NCBI RefSeq assembly: GCF_900112695.1
Contig: NZ_FOMT01000004.1
Location: 558,001 to 622,000, forward strand
Length of the DNA stretch: 64,000 bases
From: Paenibacillus catalpae
Lineage (GTDB): Bacteria > Bacillota > Bacilli > Paenibacillales > Paenibacillaceae
Direction of reading: 5' to 3'
Shown here: in pieces, positions 26,816 through 35,786 of the stretch
Layout of the letters: each line of letters starts with the position of its first letter
Numbering within the stretch: the stretch's first letter is position 1
Made by a program: the position numbers and the translations under genes
The notes under the pieces: model-generated
What the model saw: the letters and a program-made list of their open reading frames with translations, nothing else
The model's database searches: none
Told to the model about the DNA's origin: nothing

Positions 26816-27319
26816 CTAGATGACCGGAGCCGGCATTCCAAACTCTGCCCATTGCTCTTTCGTCGGGCCGTAAAGATCCGGCGTACGAAGGCCGGCCTGA
26901 CGCATTAAGACCGTCATTTGACCCCGATGATGTATCTCATGCTTTACGAGTACATCCAGCGTCAAGCCGTTCGGCCATTGCTCGCCGTACATCTCGCTCA
27001 TGCTGAGCAGATTCTCATCTTTCCAACTGGACTGTACAGCATCAAGCAGCGCTTGCGAGGTCCGTTTGTAGGCTGCCGCAATGTCTGCTGCCGATGCTGG
27101 TACCGGTACATCTTCACCCGGCCCTTCGAAAGACAATCCCGTCCGCGATGGCATTTCGTGCAACGTCTGTACAAGATGCCATGCAAGACGTCCAAGCGTT
27201 CGATGGTCGCTTGTGATCTGTTGGCCAAGTGAATCGTCCGTGAGCATTTCAAGCGTCCGCAACGTTGCTGCTGTTTCATGCCGCCAAGTTGCAACGAAAT
27301 CCTCAATGTGTTTAAACAT
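26816..27319 (-). CDS. DinB family metal-dependent protein
   Basis: Four-helix-bundle protein of 167 residues of the DinB/YfiT superfamily. The metal-binding His triad is visible: HLVQTLHEM near residue 51 and HEIHHRGQ near 131-138. AAAGGAG lies 9 bp before the ATG at 27319, which is preferred to earlier in-frame ATGs. Members act as thiol transferases or are of unknown role. A second, unrelated-in-detail DinB gene lies just upstream on the same strand with its own ribosome binding site. Confidence 0.82.
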   Translation of the reverse strand: MFKHIEDFVATWRHETAATLRTLEMLTDDSLGQQITSDHRTLGRLAWHLVQTLHEMPSRTGLSFEGPGEDVPVPASAADIAAAYKRTSQALLDAVQSSWKDENLLSMSEMYGEQWPNGLTLDVLVKHEIHHRGQMTVLMRQAGLRTPDLYGPTKEQWAEFGMPAPVI

Positions 27320-27398
27320 ATGCAACATCTCCTTTGTGGTAAGGGAACATAACACCCATTATATCATTGTGAATTGAAATATTTGTAAGTATTGCGGA

Positions 27399-27914
27399 CT
27401 ATTTATCATGGTACATGAATAGTCCATATTCGGTCATTACAGAGGAGTAGCCTAGTTGGCGAAGCATAGCCGAGAGATTGCCCCTGTGGTACGTACCATG
27501 ATTCACAACTTGAATAATAAACTCTGAATACCTGGTGTTCAATATTCCCGCGTAAGGATTATCCAAGACAACCTCCTTCTCAAGATCCTCATGCCCGCTA
27601 ATAAATGCTTTGAATCTCACGGCCAAATCGTCATACATTTTTTCCAGTTCCTCAAGGCTTGCAGCTTCTGCATCCGCCTCAATCTGAACCGACGCTTCCA
27701 TTGCTTCTTTCATACTCATCCCCTTCAGGATATCCAGCCAACCATAATCAACCTTATATATATGTGCCATAACCTTCGACACCGACGGAAACACGCTCTG
27801 AATTTCTTGATTATATAGGTGACGCGGAAGCTCCTTTAATCGATTGAAGATTATGTTATTTGCCCACACGTGATAGTCGTAAAATCTCAAGCAATGAGTA
27901 GTCATTTCAGTCAT
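27399..27914 (-). CDS. DinB family metal-dependent protein
   Basis: Cytoplasmic four-helix bundle of 171 residues. N-terminal YDYHVWANNIIFNRL is the usual DinB opening, the first metal His is in VMAHIYKVDYGWL, and the last pair is in NHGTYHRGNLSAMLRQLG. GGAGGTATT is 9 bp before the ATG. It lies about 80 bp from the neighbouring DinB gene; a recent tandem duplication is unlikely, because the two share only the family motifs. Confidence 0.85.
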   Translation of the reverse strand: MTEMTTHCLRFYDYHVWANNIIFNRLKELPRHLYNQEIQSVFPSVSKVMAHIYKVDYGWLDILKGMSMKEAMEASVQIEADAEAASLEELEKMYDDLAVRFKAFISGHEDLEKEVVLDNPYAGILNTRYSEFIIQVVNHGTYHRGNLSAMLRQLGYSSVMTEYGLFMYHDK

Positions 27915-28001
27915 ATTAAAATACCTCCGGTTTCTGTAGTTAACTTATACACTCATCTTACAATGATTACCCTGACAACTGTATGTCAGGGACTAATTCG
28001 C

Positions 28002-28052
28002 AAAAAAAAAAGGCTGCAGAACCCTTCTGAAGCAGGTTCTACAGCCTTTTTT
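28002..28052 (-). terminator. Bidirectional terminator between DinB and GNAT genes
   Basis: AAAAAGGCTGYAGAACC pairs with GGTTCTACAGCCTTTTT, with T-runs on both strands. Confidence 0.88.
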
Positions 28053-28056
28053 ACAC

Positions 28057-28533
28057 CTAATTAATAAAGTTAATGATATACCAGGCATCACATGCAAAGT
28101 GCTCTGAGCCGGCGAGCGGGGCGTCCAATGGTTTAAAGCCATGCTTTACGTAGAAGCGGTTAGCCGCATGCATGTTTGACAGAGTTTCAATGTAACACTG
28201 CTTATAATGAAGCCGGGCAAAGATTAATGCCGTGTCAAGAAGACTGGCGGCAATCCCTGTTCCGCGGGCATGGCGGGAGAGGTACATTTTCTGCAATTCG
28301 CAAACTTCATTAGAACCGTTAAATTCCGCGATCCCGCAGCCTCCGACGACCTTCCCATCCTGCTCGATGACCCAATAGGCTCGGCCAACTTGATTATAGT
28401 AATCGGATAGATGGCTCAGACTCTCGTCCTCCCACGCCAGCCCGGCCCGGTTGCCTCCAAATTCGATAAGACATTCTCTGATGATTTGTTCAATCGTGGC
28501 GTTATCCTTCGCCAGCAGTTCTCTGATGATCAT
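28057..28533 (-). CDS. GNAT family N-acetyltransferase
   Basis: Acetyl-CoA dependent transferase of 158 residues. The fold markers are WVIEQDGKVVGGCGIAEF (beta4), ELQKMYLSRHARGTGIAASLLD with the acetyl-CoA loop ARGTGIA, and FYVKHGFKPLD near the C-terminus. GGAGGTTG lies upstream of the ATG at 28533; the longer open frame has no ribosome binding site. It resembles MarR-linked and YjgM-like small-molecule acetyltransferases, but the acceptor is unknown. Confidence 0.86.
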   Translation of the reverse strand: MIIRELLAKDNATIEQIIRECLIEFGGNRAGLAWEDESLSHLSDYYNQVGRAYWVIEQDGKVVGGCGIAEFNGSNEVCELQKMYLSRHARGTGIAASLLDTALIFARLHYKQCYIETLSNMHAANRFYVKHGFKPLDAPLAGSEHFACDAWYIINFIN

Positions 28534-28694
28534 GATGACAACCTCCATTTCCGTATCTATTATAGCCTCACTCGGCCAAATCGAAAAAGGGCAAGGTGAA
28601 ACGGCTTCGCCGTCCTTTGGCAGGGGGAGCGTTTCATTCCGGAGAATTCTAAGCCATTTTATAAGATAAAACTTATACATTCTTAGCATTAAAA

Positions 28695-28736
28695 GAAAAA
28701 ACCGCATAATAGAGAGTATTCTCTATTACACGGTTC
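28695..28736 (-). terminator. Terminator of the Gly/Asn-repeat protein gene
   Basis: On the minus strand AACCGTGTAATAGAGA pairs with TCTCTATTATGCGGTT (one mismatch), followed by TTTT. Confidence 0.85.
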
Positions 28737-28755
28737 TTCTTGTTCGGCCAAAATA

Positions 28756-29589
28756 TTATTTGTTTACAATTGCATTCAGCTGTGCGCGGCCTGCGATGAT
28801 TTCTTCCTCGTACCGTGTTTGCATCGGTTCAAGGATCGAAGGCTCTCCGCCAAGAGCGACGATTTGCGCAGCTGCGTCGTCCATGATCGTTTTGTACTGA
28901 TTAGTGCAGCTATCAAATGCAGCTGTACCAGTCTTGTACAATTCCGTCTTCTCATGCGTAGACGTTAACGTCGTGAACTGAACGGCGATATCCGTCAGGC
29001 CAGCCTGACACTGGTTGCGCAGCTGGAACAGCTTCGCAGAAGTGTTATTGTACACCTGCTGGATTTTCTTCTCATTGTTACCGTTGTTACCGCTGTTACC
29101 ATTGCCATTACCATTGTTACCACTGTTGCCATTGCCATTACCGTTGTTACCGCTGTTGCCATTGCCATTTCCGTTATTGTCAGTGTTGCCATTACCATTA
29201 CCGTTATTGCCACTGTTACCATTGCCATTACCGTTGTTGCCAGTGTTGCCATTGCCATTACCATTGTTGCCACTGTTGCCATTGCCATTACCGTTGTTGC
29301 CACTGTTGCCATTGCCATTACCATTGTTGCCGCTGTTGCCATTGCCATTTCCGTTGTTGCCTTTGCCATTCTGAATGCTGTCCGCTGCCTTTTGCACCTC
29401 TTGCGCAAAATTCTGAATCACCTTCTGAATGAACGAATTAGCAAACGGCGATTGCGAGAAAAAGCTCGACTTAACGGCGGCTGTTGGCGCTTTGGATGCT
29501 GCTGCTGCGCTGGACGCATTCACGATAAGCGCCGGCACAAGCAATGCCGTAGCAGCCAGCGTAATCAGCGCTCGGGATTTTTTATTCAT
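28756..29589 (-). CDS. Secreted protein with Gly/Asn decapeptide repeats
   Basis: Encodes 277 residues with a Sec signal peptide (SRALITLAATALLVPALIVNASSAAAA). A short helical region follows (FIQKVIQNFAQEVQKAADSIQ), then about nine copies of a 10-residue unit GNGNGN(S/T)GNN, then a ~110-residue helical C-terminal domain with two Cys (RNQCQAGLTD; DSCTNQYKT). GGAGGAAAAT precedes the ATG. It sits beside the exopolysaccharide locus but has its own terminator. The repeat may act as a flexible spacer that exposes the helical domain beyond the cell wall or matrix (inference); I do not recognise a family. Confidence 0.8.
   Translation of the reverse strand: MNKKSRALITLAATALLVPALIVNASSAAAASKAPTAAVKSSFFSQSPFANSFIQKVIQNFAQEVQKAADSIQNGKGNNGNGNGNSGNNGNGNGNSGNNGNGNGNSGNNGNGNGNTGNNGNGNGNSGNNGNGNGNTDNNGNGNGNSGNNGNGNGNSGNNGNGNGNSGNNGNNEKKIQQVYNNTSAKLFQLRNQCQAGLTDIAVQFTTLTSTHEKTELYKTGTAAFDSCTNQYKTIMDDAAAQIVALGGEPSILEPMQTRYEEEIIAGRAQLNAIVNK
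29070..29360 (-). repeat. 30-bp in-frame tandem repeat (about 9 copies)
   Basis: Codes the GNGNGN(S/T)GNN decapeptide array. Copies differ mostly at third positions; one copy has TDNN in place of SGNN. The array is prone to copy number change in multiples of 30 bp. Confidence 0.9.
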
Positions 29590-29765
29590 ATTTTCCTCCT
29601 TCTGCATTTCCTGCATTTTCGTTTATAAGGTAAACCTGGATTCCATCCGCCCGGCCGAAGCGGACTGTCATTCAAGCGCTCACCCCCTTTCGAGATCAGG
29701 ATCAGCAGATACTGCCCTATCCTTTTGCCTTGGGCTTTATCTATAGATTCGCCTTGGGCTCTTCT

Positions 29766-31109
29766 TTATAGATTCACAGATTTGCGCTCCGCTTCAAGGC
29801 GGTTCACCGGACGGCGACCTACCGAGTAATACACAAACCCGTGCTGCTCCATTACTTTCGGATCAAAGCTGTTCCGACCGTCGATGATGATAGGCTGCTT
29901 CATCCGGTCGCGGACCTTCGCAAGGTCCATCGTCAGAACCTCATTCCACTCCGTCAAAATCACGCATGCATCGCAGCCAGCCGCAGCCAGCTCCGCCGAT
30001 TCCATATAAGCCACGTCCGCCGGCAGCAGCTTGCGCGCCGCTTCTGCCGCGATTGGATCAAACGTACGGACAACCGCACCCTGCTTCAGCAGCTCCGGAA
30101 TAATCGTCAGTGACGGCGCTTCGCGCATATCGTCCGTATTAGGCTTGAATGCCAGTCCCAGCACGGCAATCTGCTTGCCTGCTAGTCCCCCAAGCGTCTC
30201 GCGCAGCTTGTCCATCACGACGTAACGCTGGCGCTGGTTCGTCTTGATAACCGACTTAAGCAGCTCAAAATCATACCCCGACTTATCCGCAATATGCGCT
30301 AAGGCATACGTATCTTTCGGGAAGCAGGAGCCGCCGTAGCCGATACCGGCCTGCAGGAATTTTTCGCCGATCCGGCTGTCCATGCCCATGCCTTTGGCTA
30401 CATCTTCAACGTCCGCGCCAACCTTCTCGCAAATGTTCGCAATGGCGTTAATGAACGAAATCTTCGTCGCGAGGAAAGTATTAGCCGCGTACTTGATCAT
30501 TTCCGCGCTCTCCAGATCGGTCTTGAAGATCCGCGTGTTAAAAGGCGCATGCAGCTGTGCGATCTGCTCTGCCGCCTCCGGATTATCCGAGCCGATAATG
30601 GCACGGTCCATGTTCATACAGTCCGAGAGCGCCGTCCCTTCACGGAGAAACTCCGGATTGGACACGACGTCAAAGCTTGTCCAAGGGTATTTCTTGTTCG
30701 CCTGCACAACCTCGCGCACCAGCTCGCCGGTGCCGACCGGCACGGTGCTTTTGTTCACGATAATCTTATGATCGTTCAGATGCTCGCCGATTTTTTTCGC
30801 TGCCGACATGACGTAGCGCATATCCGCTTCGCCTGTCTCCGACATCGGCGTGCCAACCGCAATATAGACGATATCCGAAGCCTCGATCGCTTCGCCTACC
30901 TCGGTTGTGAAGAGCAGACGGCCTTCGCTCTTGTTGCGGAGTGCCATCTCTTCCAGACCCGGCTCGTAGATTGGAATGACGCCGTCGTTGAGCAGGTCGA
31001 TTTTACGCTGATCCACGTCACAGCAGATAACCCGGTTGCCTACCTCGGCAAAGCAGGTACCCGAGACAAGACCGACATATCCGGTACCGATTACTGTAAT
31101 TTTCCGCAT
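29766..31109 (-). CDS. UDP-glucose 6-dehydrogenase
   Basis: Oxidises UDP-glucose to UDP-glucuronate with two NAD. The 447-residue product has the Rossmann motif VIGTGYVGLVSG at the N-terminus, the catalytic Cys in YGGSCFPKDT (near residue 260), and C-terminal LGLAFKPNTDDMREAPS. It is the last gene of the polysaccharide locus, 1 bp after the stop of galU, whose product makes its substrate. The frame is open into galU, but ATG 31109 with the Rossmann fold starting there is clearly right. Confidence 0.94.
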   Translation of the reverse strand: MRKITVIGTGYVGLVSGTCFAEVGNRVICCDVDQRKIDLLNDGVIPIYEPGLEEMALRNKSEGRLLFTTEVGEAIEASDIVYIAVGTPMSETGEADMRYVMSAAKKIGEHLNDHKIIVNKSTVPVGTGELVREVVQANKKYPWTSFDVVSNPEFLREGTALSDCMNMDRAIIGSDNPEAAEQIAQLHAPFNTRIFKTDLESAEMIKYAANTFLATKISFINAIANICEKVGADVEDVAKGMGMDSRIGEKFLQAGIGYGGSCFPKDTYALAHIADKSGYDFELLKSVIKTNQRQRYVVMDKLRETLGGLAGKQIAVLGLAFKPNTDDMREAPSLTIIPELLKQGAVVRTFDPIAAEAARKLLPADVAYMESAELAAAGCDACVILTEWNEVLTMDLAKVRDRMKQPIIIDGRNSFDPKVMEQHGFVYYSVGRRPVNRLEAERKSVNL

Positions 31110-31110
31110 A

Positions 31111-32007
31111 TTAGTTCGCCGCCTTCGTAATAAAATGCTTCTCGTACACCTGCTGCAGGTAACCCAGCACATCCTTTTGCAGATCATCGCGCTGCAGCGC
31201 AAAGTCGAGCTGTGCCTTGATAAAACCAAACTTGTCGCCTACATCGTAACGGACGCCGTCAAAGTTGTAAGCAAGCACGTTGCGCTGGTCGTTCAGCTTC
31301 TTGATCGCATCGGTCAGCTGAATCTCGTCGCCCGCACCCGGAGATTGATGCTCGAGAATATCGAAGATCTCCGGCGTCAGGATGTAACGGCCCATAATCG
31401 CGTAGTTGGAAGGAGCGGCTTTCTTCGAAGGCTTCTCGACCAGACCGTCGAGGAAAAAGACCGACGGCTCAATCGACGACCCGCGAGGGGCGATAATGCC
31501 GTATTTGGATACATCTTCATCAGCTACGCGTTGTACGCCAACAACCGAGGATTGATAGCGGTCATGGACACGAATGAGCTGGCTAAGACAAGGCTCCTCG
31601 GACTGTACAATGTCGTCGCCAAGCAGGACGGCAAACGGCTCGTTGCCAACAAAGCTGCGTGCGCACCAGATCGCGTGGCCGAGGCCTTTTGGTTCTTTTT
31701 GACGGATGTAGTGGATGTTCGCCATCTCGGAGATACCGCGGATCTGCTCAAGCTCCTTCGTCTTGCCCTTCTTCGCCAGCATATCCTCCAGCTCGAAGGT
31801 TTTGTCAAAATGGTCTTCAATCGCCCGCTTGCCGCGGCCGCTGACGATCAGAATGTCTTCGATGCCGGAAGCGATCGCTTCCTCGATAATATATTGAATG
31901 GTCGGCTTGTCCACGATCGGCAGCATTTCCTTCGGCTGAGCTTTTGTTGCAGGCAAGAAACGAGTGCCGAGACCGGCAGCTGGAATTATCGCTTTACGCA
32001 CTTTCAT
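31111..32007 (-). CDS. galU: UTP-glucose-1-phosphate uridylyltransferase
   Basis: Makes UDP-glucose from UTP and glucose-1-phosphate. The 298-residue protein has the signature AAGLGTRFLPATKAQPKEML, VDKPTIQYIIEEA, and LGDDIV, all typical of GalU/GtaB. AGGAGGATG precedes the ATG. Its first 14 bp overlap the end of the aminotransferase gene. It supplies UDP-glucose to the dehydrogenase that follows and to the glycosyltransferases of the locus. Confidence 0.93.
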   Translation of the reverse strand: MKVRKAIIPAAGLGTRFLPATKAQPKEMLPIVDKPTIQYIIEEAIASGIEDILIVSGRGKRAIEDHFDKTFELEDMLAKKGKTKELEQIRGISEMANIHYIRQKEPKGLGHAIWCARSFVGNEPFAVLLGDDIVQSEEPCLSQLIRVHDRYQSSVVGVQRVADEDVSKYGIIAPRGSSIEPSVFFLDGLVEKPSKKAAPSNYAIMGRYILTPEIFDILEHQSPGAGDEIQLTDAIKKLNDQRNVLAYNFDGVRYDVGDKFGFIKAQLDFALQRDDLQKDVLGYLQQVYEKHFITKAAN

Positions 32008-33169
32008 GGGACATCCTCCTTGATTTCATATGAATGGTTTGTTTGATGCAGTTGATCACTCGGTCCTGCTCTTCCCAAGTAAGACTGGAGCCCGACGGCA
32101 GGCAGATGCCCTGCTCGAACAGCGAGTCGGATACGCTGCTGCCCGGCTCATGCGGGAAGTAAGGGTAATATTGCAAAAGCGGCTGACGGTGCATCGGCTT
32201 CCATACCGGGCGCGCTTCAATATTGGCTTCAGTAAGCTTTTCAAGAAGATCGGCCGGCGTACAGCCTGTAACGATCGGATCGATTGTCATGGTCGTCAGC
32301 CAGCGTGTGGACTGGCCGTATTCGGCTTCCGGCATCATCGCGAGACCTTCGATGTCGGCAAAAGCTCGCTTATAGCGGTCGAACACGGCGCGTCTTGCGG
32401 CCACCCGGTCGTCGAGCAGCTCCAGCTGTCCCCGCCCGATCCCAGCAAGCACATTGCTCATCCGGTAGTTGTAGCCAAGCTCCGCATGTTCATAATGAGG
32501 CGCCGGTTCGCGGGATTGGGTCGCCCAGAAGCGTGCCTTCGACAGTGCTGCCGTATCGTCGGATACGAGCATGCCGCCGCCGGAGGTTGTAATGATTTTG
32601 TTACCGTTAAAGGAGTAGATCCCGAACTTGCCGTGAGTTCCGCTGGACTGCCCTTTGTACGTGGTACCGAGGGATTCCGCAGCATCTTCAATGACCGGCA
32701 CGCGGTACTTGGCGCAGATTTGGTTAATCGCGTCCATGTCGGCGTTCTGACCGTACAGGTGGACCACGATAACCGCTCTAGGCAGCTGCTTGTTGCGGTG
32801 CGCTTCCTCGAAGGCACGCTCCAGCGCTTGCGGCGACATCGTCCAGGTCTCGGCGTCGCAATCGATAAATACAGGCACGCCGCCTTCGTATAGCACCGGA
32901 TTAACGCTCGCGATAAATGTAAGCGAGGAGACGAAGACGCGGTCGCCGCGCCCAACTCCCAGCAGCTTGAGCGCCATGTGGATCGCCGCGGTGCCGGAGG
33001 ACAGCGCTACTGCCCCTTTCGCTCCCACCTTCTCGGCCAGCTCGCGTTCGAACTGGTCGACATTGGGACCAAGCGGCGCGATCCAGTTCGTGCGGAAGGC
33101 TAATTCCACATACTCGCGCTCCCGCGTTCCCAAATGCGGCGGGGATAAATAGATTCGACTGTTGTTCAC
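31994..33169 (-). CDS. DegT/DnrJ/EryC1 aminotransferase (EpsN-like)
   Basis: PLP enzyme of 391 residues that would transfer an amino group to C4 of a UDP-4-keto-sugar. The PLP Lys is in SFNGNKIITTSGGG, the phosphate contact is ALSSGTAAIHMAL, and EDAAESLGT holds the PLP-ring Asp. The start is GTG, 11 bp after AGGAG. Position next to an EpsM-like acetyltransferase and in one locus with an EpsC-like dehydratase matches the Bacillus trio that makes UDP-diacetylbacillosamine, so that product is likely (inference). Confidence 0.9.
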   Translation of the reverse strand: MNNSRIYLSPPHLGTREREYVELAFRTNWIAPLGPNVDQFERELAEKVGAKGAVALSSGTAAIHMALKLLGVGRGDRVFVSSLTFIASVNPVLYEGGVPVFIDCDAETWTMSPQALERAFEEAHRNKQLPRAVIVVHLYGQNADMDAINQICAKYRVPVIEDAAESLGTTYKGQSSGTHGKFGIYSFNGNKIITTSGGGMLVSDDTAALSKARFWATQSREPAPHYEHAELGYNYRMSNVLAGIGRGQLELLDDRVAARRAVFDRYKRAFADIEGLAMMPEAEYGQSTRWLTTMTIDPIVTGCTPADLLEKLTEANIEARPVWKPMHRQPLLQYYPYFPHEPGSSVSDSLFEQGICLPSGSSLTWEEQDRVINCIKQTIHMKSRRMSHESA

Positions 33170-33193
33170 GTCGTGATCAACTCCTCTTATGCT

Positions 33194-33254
33194 GCCCGCC
33201 GCTTTAGTGGCGGGCTATGTGGTGCGCTCGCGGCCAGCTTGTGGCCGCTCGCGC
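33194..33254. other. Two GC-rich hairpins between acetyltransferase and aminotransferase genes
   Basis: GCCCGCC/GGCGGGC (33194-33215, 8-base loop) and GCGCTCGCGGCCA paired with TGGCCGCTCGCGC (33224-33254). No T-run follows on the minus strand, so these look like mRNA stability or attenuation structures and not a true terminator. Confidence 0.55.
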
Positions 33255-33288
33255 GGATTTTGTTTGTTGCTGTAAGCTTCAAGGGAAC

Positions 33289-33990
33289 TTATAAGGCCTT
33301 CTCGATGCCGAGGCGCGGCTGCACGATCCGTGCCGGCACGCCAACGGCGGTCTTGCCGCCGGGGATATCCCGGACGGCGACGCCGCCGGCGCCGAGCACG
33401 GACCAGCTGCCGACGCGGATGCTCGGGATGAGCACCGCGCCGCTGCCGATATGCGCGCCTTCCTCTGCGGCGGCCGCACCGGCCATGGTCGCGTTCGGCG
33501 ATACATGCGCGAACGGACCAACCAGCGCGTCATGCTCCACGACCGCGCCGGAGTTAATGATCGCGTGAGCGCCAACGACGGCGCCCGGCCCGATCACAGC
33601 GCCGGGCATAACCACGGCGCCAAGGCCGATGCGCGCATCCTCCGCGACAACAGCCGCAGGATGCACCAACACGGCGTAAGACGACTCGGGCAATGCGAGC
33701 AATTCTACAATTGCCCGTCTCGTCCGGTTGTCGCCGATGCCGATGACCACATGCATGCCCGGCTCATCCGCGAGAAAATGCTTCAGCGTCGCGATAGGGC
33801 CATACGGCAGCCCGCCCCGCAGTTCGACGCCGGAGAAGCGGTCATCCAGAACAGCTGCCAGCCGGTAAGTCTTCGACACGCGGGCAATATCCATCAGTAC
33901 CCGGCCATGTCCGCCCATGCCCACTACAATAAGCGGGCGCCTTGCAGGCTCCTCCATCACCCGGTATTGCTCCGTATGACCGCTAATCAT
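33289..33990 (-). CDS. Sugar O/N-acetyltransferase (EpsM/NeuD/PglD-like)
   Basis: Hexapeptide-repeat acyltransferase of 233 residues. The N-terminal ~75 residues are a Rossmann-like UDP-sugar binding domain (LIVVGMGGHGRVLMDIA), then a left-handed beta helix (AVVAEDARIGLGAVVMPGAV...), with the catalytic His likely in VVEHDALVG, and a C-terminal GVPARIV end. The start overlaps the upstream stop (ATGA). It is expected to acetylate the amino sugar made by the adjacent aminotransferase. Confidence 0.9.
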   Translation of the reverse strand: MISGHTEQYRVMEEPARRPLIVVGMGGHGRVLMDIARVSKTYRLAAVLDDRFSGVELRGGLPYGPIATLKHFLADEPGMHVVIGIGDNRTRRAIVELLALPESSYAVLVHPAAVVAEDARIGLGAVVMPGAVIGPGAVVGAHAIINSGAVVEHDALVGPFAHVSPNATMAGAAAAEEGAHIGSGAVLIPSIRVGSWSVLGAGGVAVRDIPGGKTAVGVPARIVQPRLGIEKAL

Positions 33991-35786
33991 GATGCATTCC
34001 CCATTTCCCTTGTTCCTGTAAATTTTTGAACGGTGGCCTGACCCGCACTCGAAATTCCGTCGCGCTTCAGCACCTTCCCCACAGTACGTACCAATATGCG
34101 AAAATCAAACCACAGACTTTGCCGCTCCACATAGACTAGATCAAGCTGGAACTTTTCTTCCCAGGAGACAGCGTTGCGTCCATTCACCTGCGCCCAGCCG
34201 GTAATGCCCGGCCGGACATCATGACGGTGCGCCTGCTCTTCGGTATAAAGCGGAAGATATTCCATCAGCAAAGGCCGCGGCCCTACCAGGCTCATATCCC
34301 CGCGAATCACATTAAATAATTGCGGCAGCTCGTCCAGACTAAGCTTGCGGAGCAGCTTGCCGAAGGATGTCAGTCTCGCCTCATCCGGCAGCGGCTGTCC
34401 AAACCGGTCATAAGCATCCCGCATCGTGCGGAACTTCAGTACATAGAACGGGTTGCCGTATCTGCCCGGCCGCTGCTGCTTGAACAATACAGGCGAACCC
34501 AGCTTCAGCCTCACCAGCAGAGCGACGATTAACATAACCGGTGACAGCAGCACCGCAGCCGGCACACTGGCCACCAGATCAAAGAGCCGTTTGCCGAAGG
34601 CATTCCATCTAGCTCCCAGTCCCTGGCTCCGGCTTTGCCGCAGCTTCGTGCTCCGGTACAGCCGCATCAGCCTCTCGACAACCCGGGCTTCCGTGAATGC
34701 CGCCTCAATCCGGCGGCGTCCCGCTTCACCCATGCGTTTTCTCGCTTCCGGCGTATTCATCATCGCCGCAAGCGATTCGCCAAGCTGCATCGAATCCCGG
34801 TAAGGAACAAGAAGTCCCGTCTCGGCATGCGCCACGAGTTCACGAGTGCCAAGCACGTTAGTCGCGACAATCGGCTTGCTTAGCGCCATCGCCTCCATCA
34901 AGGAGCGTGGAATGCCCTCTTTTTCAGAAGTCAGCGTAACCGCGTCAGCCATGACCAGCCAAGGAATAATCGAGGACTGCTGGCCGACAAACAGCACATC
35001 GTCCTCCAGTCCGCTCATCTCCGCCTGAATCTTCAATTCAGCCTCGAGCGGACCTTGTCCGGCTAGTACCGTTACCCAGTTCAAGGCACCAGCACGCTTA
35101 AGCTCAATCAAAGCATCCAGCAGAAGGCTGTGATCCTTCACCGGTTCAAACCGCGCCGCCATAAACAGTACCTTTTCCTCCGGCTTAATGCCGTTCTTCC
35201 TGCGAAGAGCCGCTGTTTGTTCCGGCGTAACCGCGGCGGCCAGCCGGTCCAGATGCTCAAGATCTACACCGTTGCCTTCTACAAAAACCGGCCGCCAAGG
35301 GGCCAGCTTCCGGAGCACTCCGGCATCCTCCTCATTCTGCGAAGCAAGAGCATGGCAGCATATCGCGCCAAATTTCTCGAGCATTTTGTACAGCCAATAT
35401 GTCTTCTTCGGCTGCCCTTCATAGAACGGCAAACCGTGGCTCGTATGAATAACGACCTTAACGCCCGCCAGCTTTGCCGCAATACGACCGATCAGGCCGG
35501 CCTTGGCCGTGTGGGTATGAACGATGTCATACCGCTCGCGGCGGAACAGCTTGTACATCGCGATAATCGACCTAAGATCGGCAACCGGCTGAATGGAACG
35601 TGCCATCGGGAGAAGCTTCCATTCGAACGGGTAGGCTTTCTCTGCCATCAATCCCTCATCCACACCCTCGGGGGAAGTGATGAAGGTCACCTGAACACCC
35701 TCCTGCTGCTGAAGCAGCCGAAGCTTGTCGCCCATAATTTTGTGGCTGATGCCGGAGGTGCAGATATGGGCTATCTTTTGAATCAT
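33987..35786 (-). CDS. Fusion: GT4 glycosyltransferase + phosphoglycosyltransferase (EpsL-like)
   Basis: A 599-residue two-domain protein. Residues ~1-375 form a GT-B, family 4 glycosyltransferase (HTHTAKAGLIGRIAAKLAG; the nucleotide-binding FMAARFEPVKDH; EKEGIPRSLMEAMALSKP). Residues ~395-590 are a monotopic polyprenol-phosphate sugar-1-phosphate transferase: membrane helix LFDLVASVPAAVLLSPVML, VLFKQQRPGRYG, LKFRTMRD, the catalytic Asp-Glu in SLDELPQLFNV, and GDMSLVGPRPLL. One polypeptide could thus start the lipid-linked unit and add the second sugar. The ATG at 35786 overlaps the epimerase stop by 4 bp. No frameshift or stop lies at the junction. Confidence 0.9.
   Translation of the reverse strand: MIQKIAHICTSGISHKIMGDKLRLLQQQEGVQVTFITSPEGVDEGLMAEKAYPFEWKLLPMARSIQPVADLRSIIAMYKLFRRERYDIVHTHTAKAGLIGRIAAKLAGVKVVIHTSHGLPFYEGQPKKTYWLYKMLEKFGAICCHALASQNEEDAGVLRKLAPWRPVFVEGNGVDLEHLDRLAAAVTPEQTAALRRKNGIKPEEKVLFMAARFEPVKDHSLLLDALIELKRAGALNWVTVLAGQGPLEAELKIQAEMSGLEDDVLFVGQQSSIIPWLVMADAVTLTSEKEGIPRSLMEAMALSKPIVATNVLGTRELVAHAETGLLVPYRDSMQLGESLAAMMNTPEARKRMGEAGRRRIEAAFTEARVVERLMRLYRSTKLRQSRSQGLGARWNAFGKRLFDLVASVPAAVLLSPVMLIVALLVRLKLGSPVLFKQQRPGRYGNPFYVLKFRTMRDAYDRFGQPLPDEARLTSFGKLLRKLSLDELPQLFNVIRGDMSLVGPRPLLMEYLPLYTEEQAHRHDVRPGITGWAQVNGRNAVSWEEKFQLDLVYVERQSLWFDFRILVRTVGKVLKRDGISSAGQATVQKFTGTREMGNAS

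Noticed and set aside
26816..27914. Recent tandem duplication of the two DinB genes
   Set aside because: They share only family motifs, differ in length and sequence, and have separate ribosome binding sites.
29015..29374. Plus-strand frame of repeated LLPLPLPL sequence
   Set aside because: Antisense of the Gly/Asn repeat; the periodicity comes from the 30-bp repeat of the real gene.
33451..34029. Plus-strand 192-residue frame opposite the EpsM-like gene
   Set aside because: Shadow frame; the minus strand has the hexapeptide repeat and coupled start.
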